Assembly (NCBI GenBank): GCA_023424015.1 | Contig: JAFAEM010000033.1 | Location: 5,660 to 69,659 of the forward strand | DNA from: Bacteroidota bacterium | Lineage (GTDB): Bacteria > Bacteroidota > Bacteroidia > Chitinophagales > Chitinophagaceae | Direction of reading: 5' to 3' | DNA length: 64,000 nt | Part shown: one piece after another, positions 60,701 through 64,000 of the stretch | Position numbering within the stretch: the stretch's first letter is position 1 | Layout of the letters: every line of letters begins with the position of its first letter | The notes under the pieces: generated by a model | Databases searched by the model: none | Told to the model about the DNA's origin: nothing | Seen by the model: only the letters and a program-made list of their open reading frames with translations | Position numbers and translations under genes: made by a program

Positions 60701-60948
60701 TTCTCGGGTTTATTGGCGAATGGGATAGCCTTACGAACTGGTACTTTACAGCTGGCTGCCAGTGCAGCGGCTGCTGTGCTAAAACCAAGGTATTTCAGGA
60801 AATCCCTGCGTGGGGCTTTTGCATCAAGTATCCCTTTACCATCCAGGTCTTCAAAAGGCAATTCCTCGCGAAATTCATCCGATTCCTTCTTTTGAAAATT
60901 TTCCGGGTCATTGAGCTGTCCGAACCCTTGCCAGTATTGTTTACTCAT
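57790..60948 (-). CDS. actB: Alternative complex III subunit B: molybdopterin-like domain fused to Fe-S domain
   Basis: This 1052-residue protein has a Tat-like signal, RRDFLKYLGFSTAAAALAAS (47-66), with a possible lipid Cys67. Residues 80-740 resemble a molybdopterin oxidoreductase but lack the usual N-terminal Fe-S and cofactor ligands, as in known ActB. Residues 750-1010 carry four cluster groups: CYGCGACVIAC, CQHCDNAPCENVCP, CIGTRYCANNCP and CSFC...ACQQAC. These would hold three [4Fe-4S] and one [3Fe-4S]. The subunit passes electrons from quinol to ActA. The size is normal for Bacteroidota. Confidence 0.94.
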   Translation of the reverse strand: MSKQYWQGFGQLNDPENFQKKESDEFREELPFEDLDGKGILDAKAPRRDFLKYLGFSTAAAALAASCKVPVRKAIPFANKPENILPGEAKYYATTYVQDGDAIPVLAKVRDGRPIKLEGNTLASFTRGGTSARAQASVLDLYDMHRITHPKRKVGDKYEETTYEFVDKTLSEGLAAAGGSVVILSSTIHSPSTRQVITEFLAKYPGSRHVQVDADSYSGMLLANEASGFGRNIPTYRFDAAKVIVSIGADFLGSWLNPVENAVGYGKGRKIDESNPQMSKHYQFEGHLSTTGASADERFTHRPSETGAVALALLAAIDGSVSAPAIADAKLKAGITKVAEDLKKNNGAAVVVSGSNDVNVQIIVNAINNAIGAYGSTIDWSVTSNYRKGIDKDLVDLVAQMDGGQVGALLIVGANPAYSYFDSDKFKNALKKVKLSVSFSDRMDETTELCNYIIPSHHYLESWGDAEPKSGVISFIQPAIYPLFKTRPYQTSLLKWAGNTTDYDTYFKNYWTGRLGSPEAFDKALQDGVLETAPAQASAGGYNGGGIATAASAIASAKKGGTDEVVLYQKVSIGNGVGAANPWLQELPDPISKATWDNYALISMAKANELGIKLDNDYEYYPQKPVIKLAVGNKEVELPILVIPGMNANTIAVAVGYGRNEALGKTAAGVGKNVYPFASFNGTTFDYFAPGVTVTDQKRKQKIAQTQIHNSYEGRVEVVRETTLATFKKNPNEILDFRNNLVEKYASATGDYRKEATLYGMHDQPGIKWGMTVDMNACYGCGACVIACHTENNVPVVGKSEVLRYHDMHWLRIDRYFVSDEHNPDDLKGVVFQPMMCQHCDNAPCENVCPVAATNHSSEGINQMAYNRCIGTRYCANNCPFKVRRFNWADYTGADSFANNQNQQLVGKLDPVVHQMNDELTRMVLNPDVTVRSRGVMEKCSFCIQRTQAAKLTAKKENRELRDGEAQTACQQACAGDAIVFGNVHDSQSQVSRVRRDNPQRSFYVLEQLHVLPNVTYLAKVRNTDEIIEKGGHHGEEKLEGSIPAKTEAEHH

Positions 60949-60950
60949 AA

Positions 60951-60990
60951 TTGCTAATGTGCTGATTCGATAATTTGCTTACTTGCTAAC
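60951..60990. repeat. 8-nt-period direct repeat (five degenerate copies)
   Basis: TTGCTAAT, GTGCTGAT, TCGATAAT, TTGCTTAC and TTGCTAAC are tandem and end 2 nt upstream of the actB start codon (60948). Confidence 0.85.
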
Positions 60991-61046
60991 GGGCCATCCT
61001 GGTACTGATGCTTCGATTAATCATCAGCACCCGACTGATAGCTTCT

Positions 61047-62318
61047 TTAATAGTGACATTTCTGGCACTCCAGGCCGCCGATATCTTTTACGGTTACGCT
61101 GTCCATTTTACCAGCTTTGATATCATTATGGAACTTCTCATATATGCTGTAAAACTGGTTGCCTTTTGTGCTATCGTAATTGAAGTTGACCTTGGTTTCA
61201 CGGTGACAATTCACGCACCATCCCATGCTCAGCTCAGATGCCTGCTTCACTTCATGCATTTCAGGGATATCGCCATGGCAGGTCTGACATTGTACATTAC
61301 CCGCATTTACGTGCTGTGAGTGGTTGAAATAAACATGGTCAGGTAGATTGTGGATCCTCACCCATTCGATCGGTTTTGCTTTCGAAGGATCCCATGCATT
61401 GGGATTTTGAGGATCAAAGCCCGCATATTTAAACAACTTGGCGATCTCCGCGGTACCATTTATTTCCTTACCATTATTGTCATAGAGCTTGGGCCCCTGT
61501 TCATAAGTCGTGATCGTTTTGTGACAGTTCATACACACATTCACTGAAGGTATCGCAGCTGTCTTTCCATCCCAGGCATTACCATGACAGTAAAGGCAAT
61601 TGATCTGGTTAATGCCGGCGTGTACTTTATGGGAATAATAGATGGGTTGTTCGGGCTGATAATTTGTTTGGCGTTGCAGGCCGATCGCGCCTTTGGTAAC
61701 ATAAAAACCGCCTACTATAAATAATAGGATAGCGGCCATCGCGATATATACCTTATTCTTATAGAAAGCAACCGGCTCGGGACGCTGAATACCTTCCACA
61801 TCATCCGACATTTTTTTCAGGTTGCTGTTCACCTGCATTAATATCAGTGCAATGATGGCAAGAATTAAAGAGATAATACCAAATATGATAGAGTTCTGGT
61901 TACCACCGCCTGCTTCCGCTCCGGCAGTATCGCCCGGAGCTTTTGGCTGGGTTAAACGTGTGTACTCCTGATTTACATAACTAACTACGGCGTTCACATC
62001 TTCGAGTGTAAAATCCGGGAAGCCGGTCATCATGGATTTGTATTGTGCCAGCAAACCCTGGGTGTAGGGATCCTTTGCCATATAGGCACCGGGGTTCTGG
62101 ATCCAGGCCAGCAATTCTTTATGGTCAGCCCATTTATGACGTTCTTCCATACCACCAAGCGCCGGACCCGTTCCGGCTTTTACAGGATGGTGACAACTGG
62201 CACACTTACTCGTAAATATGGCTTTTCCATCCTGGGCCGAAACAGTAACAACAGAAAATACAAACAGGGAGAGTATGAGAAAAGTCAGTTTTTGGATCGT
62301 TGGTTTACAAGGAATCAT
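61047..62318 (-). CDS. actA: Alternative complex III subunit A: multihaem cytochrome c
   Basis: The product is 423 residues from ATG 62318; the ORF to 62369 would overlap the promoter. A signal region (9-29) is followed by a class I cytochrome domain, CASCH at 39-43 with Met ligand near 97. Two membrane helices lie at 142-162 and 189-208. A multihaem part follows with CxxCH at 241, 262, 344, 368 and 418. Six haem sites in total are seen, one more than the pentahaem ActA of Rhodothermus, because of the N-terminal fusion. It is the first gene of the act-cox operon. Confidence 0.93.
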   Translation of the reverse strand: MIPCKPTIQKLTFLILSLFVFSVVTVSAQDGKAIFTSKCASCHHPVKAGTGPALGGMEERHKWADHKELLAWIQNPGAYMAKDPYTQGLLAQYKSMMTGFPDFTLEDVNAVVSYVNQEYTRLTQPKAPGDTAGAEAGGGNQNSIIFGIISLILAIIALILMQVNSNLKKMSDDVEGIQRPEPVAFYKNKVYIAMAAILLFIVGGFYVTKGAIGLQRQTNYQPEQPIYYSHKVHAGINQINCLYCHGNAWDGKTAAIPSVNVCMNCHKTITTYEQGPKLYDNNGKEINGTAEIAKLFKYAGFDPQNPNAWDPSKAKPIEWVRIHNLPDHVYFNHSQHVNAGNVQCQTCHGDIPEMHEVKQASELSMGWCVNCHRETKVNFNYDSTKGNQFYSIYEKFHNDIKAGKMDSVTVKDIGGLECQKCHY

Positions 62319-62366
62319 AGCCGCAATTGATCTGAAAAAATGTGGATAAATAGCTCTAACCGGTTG

Positions 62367-62374
62367 CAAAAATA
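62367..62374 (-). promoter_or_regulatory. Bacteroidota -7 box of the act-cox operon
   Basis: The minus strand reads TATTTTTG, an exact TAnnTTTG match, 48 nt before ATG 62318. A GTTG at a spacing of about 22 nt upstream is a weak -33 candidate. The 289-bp gap up to the DUF6787 start holds no other recognised signal. Confidence 0.5.
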
Positions 62375-62607
62375 AGCTACGAACTTAACAAAAGGTCAAC
62401 ACCCTTAAAAAAATTTTAACCCGCTACCAGCTTGCATTTCAGCGGATTTATAGTGATTTTTTATATTCTGTCAAAATTGTTTGTCATATTACCGTCAGCC
62501 ACTTTAACATTCATAAAAATTGAAATCAATAACCGAATGAATGTTTTTCCTCACATTTGCACCGCCGTCACCTGCTACCTGCTAAACGTGACGGCATTCA
62601 TCCATTC

Positions 62608-62946
62608 ATGTTCGACCGGCTTCAAAAAAAATGGAAGGTCAATGGCCTCCAGGTAATATTAATCCTTTGCACATTTGCCATCGGCGGCAGCCTCACAGGC
62701 TATGTCGGCAAATTAGTGATGAACCTGCTCAATATTGAGCAAAGGGCCATATGGATAATTATTTACATATTAATCGTTACACTTATTTGGCCCATGGCCG
62801 TCCTGTTGATCAGTATTCCCTTTGGCCAGTTCCGCTTCTTTACCGGATACCTGAAAAAAATGGGAAGAAGAATGGGGATTGGGAATATAGGATCAAATAC
62901 AAGGATCGAGACCAACACTGTAGTGGATGAAAAAATCAATAATTAA
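62608..62946 (+). CDS. DUF6787 small membrane protein
   Basis: The product is 112 residues from ATG 62608; upstream frame extensions are not conserved. FDRLQKKWKVNGLQVIL and a helix at about 15-37, then IWIIIYILIVTLIWPMAVLL and the motif FGQFRFFTGYLKKMGRR, match the DUF6787 family of Bacteroidota. It has two membrane helices and a basic tail. Function is unknown. Its 3' end overlaps purN by 20 bp, so it is co-transcribed with a purine gene. Confidence 0.75.
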   Translation: MFDRLQKKWKVNGLQVILILCTFAIGGSLTGYVGKLVMNLLNIEQRAIWIIIYILIVTLIWPMAVLLISIPFGQFRFFTGYLKKMGRRMGIGNIGSNTRIETNTVVDEKINN

Positions 62947-63538
62947 TTACACAGGAGACTCCAAACATCGGATACATCTGGCCATCTTCGCCTCCGGTGC
63001 CGGTTCAAATGCTCAAAAGATCATCGACCATTTTCGGGATTCCACGCAGGTTGATGTTGCCTTAATTATTTGTAACAAACCGGGTGCGGGTGTATTATCC
63101 ATTGCTGACAGGGAGAATATCCCATCCGTAATCATCGAAAAGGAAAGATTTTTCAGGGGGGATACTTATTTACCCGTTCTACAACAACATGGCATAGACT
63201 TTATCATTCTCGCGGGCTTTTTGTGGAAACTGCCACAACCACTGATCGAAGCTTTTCCCAATAAGATCGTCAATATTCACCCGGCCCTGCTCCCAAAATA
63301 CGGTGGCAAGGGAATGTACGGACATCATGTTCATGAAGCAGTGCTGGCCGCCGGTGAAAAAGAAAGTGGCATCACTATACATTATGTAGACGGTCATTAC
63401 GACAATGGCGATATTATTTTCCAGGCGAGCTGTCCCGTCCTCCCTGCTGACACAGCCGATACCCTCGCACAGCGCATCCACCAGCTTGAACACATGCATT
63501 ACCCACGGGTGATTGGGGAAGTGGTATTAGCGGGCTAG
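62927..63538 (+). CDS. purN: Phosphoribosylglycinamide formyltransferase
   Basis: This 203-residue enzyme transfers the formyl group of 10-formyl-THF to GAR in purine synthesis. The phosphate-binding GAGSN is at 24-28. The catalytic triad is Asn116, His118 (NIHPALLP) and Asp159 in DGHYDNGD. It is longer than E. coli PurN (212 there) only by arrangement; the core is complete. ATG 62927 overlaps the upstream DUF6787 gene. No purine riboswitch was seen. Confidence 0.93.
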   Translation: MKKSIINYTGDSKHRIHLAIFASGAGSNAQKIIDHFRDSTQVDVALIICNKPGAGVLSIADRENIPSVIIEKERFFRGDTYLPVLQQHGIDFIILAGFLWKLPQPLIEAFPNKIVNIHPALLPKYGGKGMYGHHVHEAVLAAGEKESGITIHYVDGHYDNGDIIFQASCPVLPADTADTLAQRIHQLEHMHYPRVIGEVVLAG

Positions 63539-63600
63539 GAATTGGTATTTGGGAGTCATTGCTGTCTGGAATAAAATTTTGGATTGTTGTCAAAACCATT

Positions 63601-64000
63601 GATCCGCCGTGCCCTTTGTGTGCACTTCGTGCCCTTGGTGACTAAAATAAGGACACGGAGTACACAGAGGATTTCACGGAGAGCACGGAGAAAATAATGC
63701 GAGTCGCCGTGCCCTTCGTGTCTCCTTCGTGCCCTTGGTGACCAAAATAAGGACACAGAGTACACAGAGGATTTCACGGAGAGCCCGGAGAAAATAATGC
63801 AAGTCGCCGTGCCCTTTGTGTGCACTTCGTGCCCTTCGTGACCAAAATCAGGACACGGAGTACACAGAGGATTTCACGGAGAGCACGGAGAAAATAATGC
63901 AAGTCGCCGTGTCCTTTGTGTGCACTTCGTGCCCTTGGTGACTAAAATAAGGACACGGAGTACACAGAGGATTTCACGGAGAGCACGGAGAAAATAATGC
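63601..64000. repeat. Array of four 100-bp units at the window edge, each an imperfect hairpin
   Basis: Units begin at 63601, 63701, 63801 and 63901 and are close to identical; the last ends exactly at the window end, so the array may continue. Each has a left arm (GCCGTGCCCTTTGTG, then CTTCGTGCCCTTGGTG) and a right arm (CACGGAGTACACAGAGG, then CACGGAGAGCACGG) that can pair as a long imperfect stem. The loop is near AAAATAAGGA. Each unit ends AAAATAATGC. No gene is present: reverse-strand frames through it simply follow the repeat. The 60 bp between purN and the array hold nothing recognised. Confidence 0.9.

Noticed and set aside
63556..63825. Reverse-strand open frame of 89 codons running through the 100-bp repeats
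   Set aside because: It only follows the repeat sequence and changes with each unit variant; codon pattern and composition are those of the repeat, and similar frames occur by chance in such GTG/CAC-rich DNA.
63601..64000. CRISPR array
   Set aside because: Units are 100 bp and nearly identical along their whole length; there are no unique spacers and no cas genes in the window.

Overview
The window comes from a Bacteroidota chromosome, most likely the Chitinophagaceae/Sphingobacteriales side. The signs are a complete alternative complex III (act) plus caa3-type oxidase operon, Bacteroidota -7 promoter boxes (TAnnTTTG) in front of many genes, short SPII lipoproteins, TlpA-like and SurA-like periplasmic proteins and beta-barrel porins. 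No rRNA, tRNA, insertion sequence, phage, CRISPR array or recognisable defence system was seen. Gene density is high, and convergent neighbours often overlap or nearly touch. The only stretch over 300 bases without a gene is the right end, which is filled by a repeat array.

Layout. Positions 1-10365 hold housekeeping and envelope genes: two rhomboid proteases (one cut by the window edge), rlmD, a thioredoxin-fold lipid/thiol protein, a SurA-like isomerase, metF, lptB, a GH3-family acyl-adenylating enzyme and fabG. Positions 10303-24082 form a surface-polysaccharide locus. An O-antigen ligase/polymerase-type membrane protein faces a long minus-strand run of glycosyltransferases (GT2, GT4, GT61, RgpF-like, and two large multidomain fusions) that ends in an ABC-2 polysaccharide exporter (permease and short ATPase). 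This is the layout of an ABC-transporter-dependent O-polysaccharide pathway. Positions 24121-29279 hold an AlkA-like glycosylase, a crotonase, PaaZ, a lipoprotein, a DinB-like protein and adenylate kinase.

Positions 29446-35483 carry msrB, an aminotransferase, a tiny lipoprotein gene not previously obvious by size (47 codons), a MurG-like transferase and a secreted Gfo/Idh/MocA oxidoreductase plus epimerase pair. Positions 35579-39978 hold a porin and a sigma-factor operon (two or three lipoproteins, an ECF sigma factor and a membrane protein in the anti-sigma position). Positions 40151-44672 hold a second sugar-catabolism set (oxidoreductase, medium-chain dehydrogenase, epimerase, SGNH hydrolase). 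An LLM flavin oxidoreductase follows at 44824.

Positions 45922-62318, all on the minus strand, form the respiratory operon actA-B-C-D-E-F, ctaC, ctaD, ctaB, two subunit III genes and subunit IV. A strong terminator follows, then sco and a DUF420 gene. The products pass electrons from quinol through alternative complex III and its haem c subunits to a CuA/haem a/CuB oxidase; CtaB and Sco supply haem O and CuA copper. DUF6787 and purN run away from it on the plus strand.

The most unusual structures are not classical genes. They are (i) an array of exactly 100-bp units at 63601-64000, each able to fold as a long imperfect hairpin, with a half-unit relative at 45869-45910; (ii) degenerate 7- or 8-nt-period repeats in the gaps of the act-cox operon; and (iii) TAnnTTTG boxes only 4-7 nt from the start codons of five genes, which predicts leaderless mRNAs. 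A consensus EF-hand loop inside the DUF420 protein and a medium-chain dehydrogenase with all four structural-zinc cysteines replaced also deserve a look.
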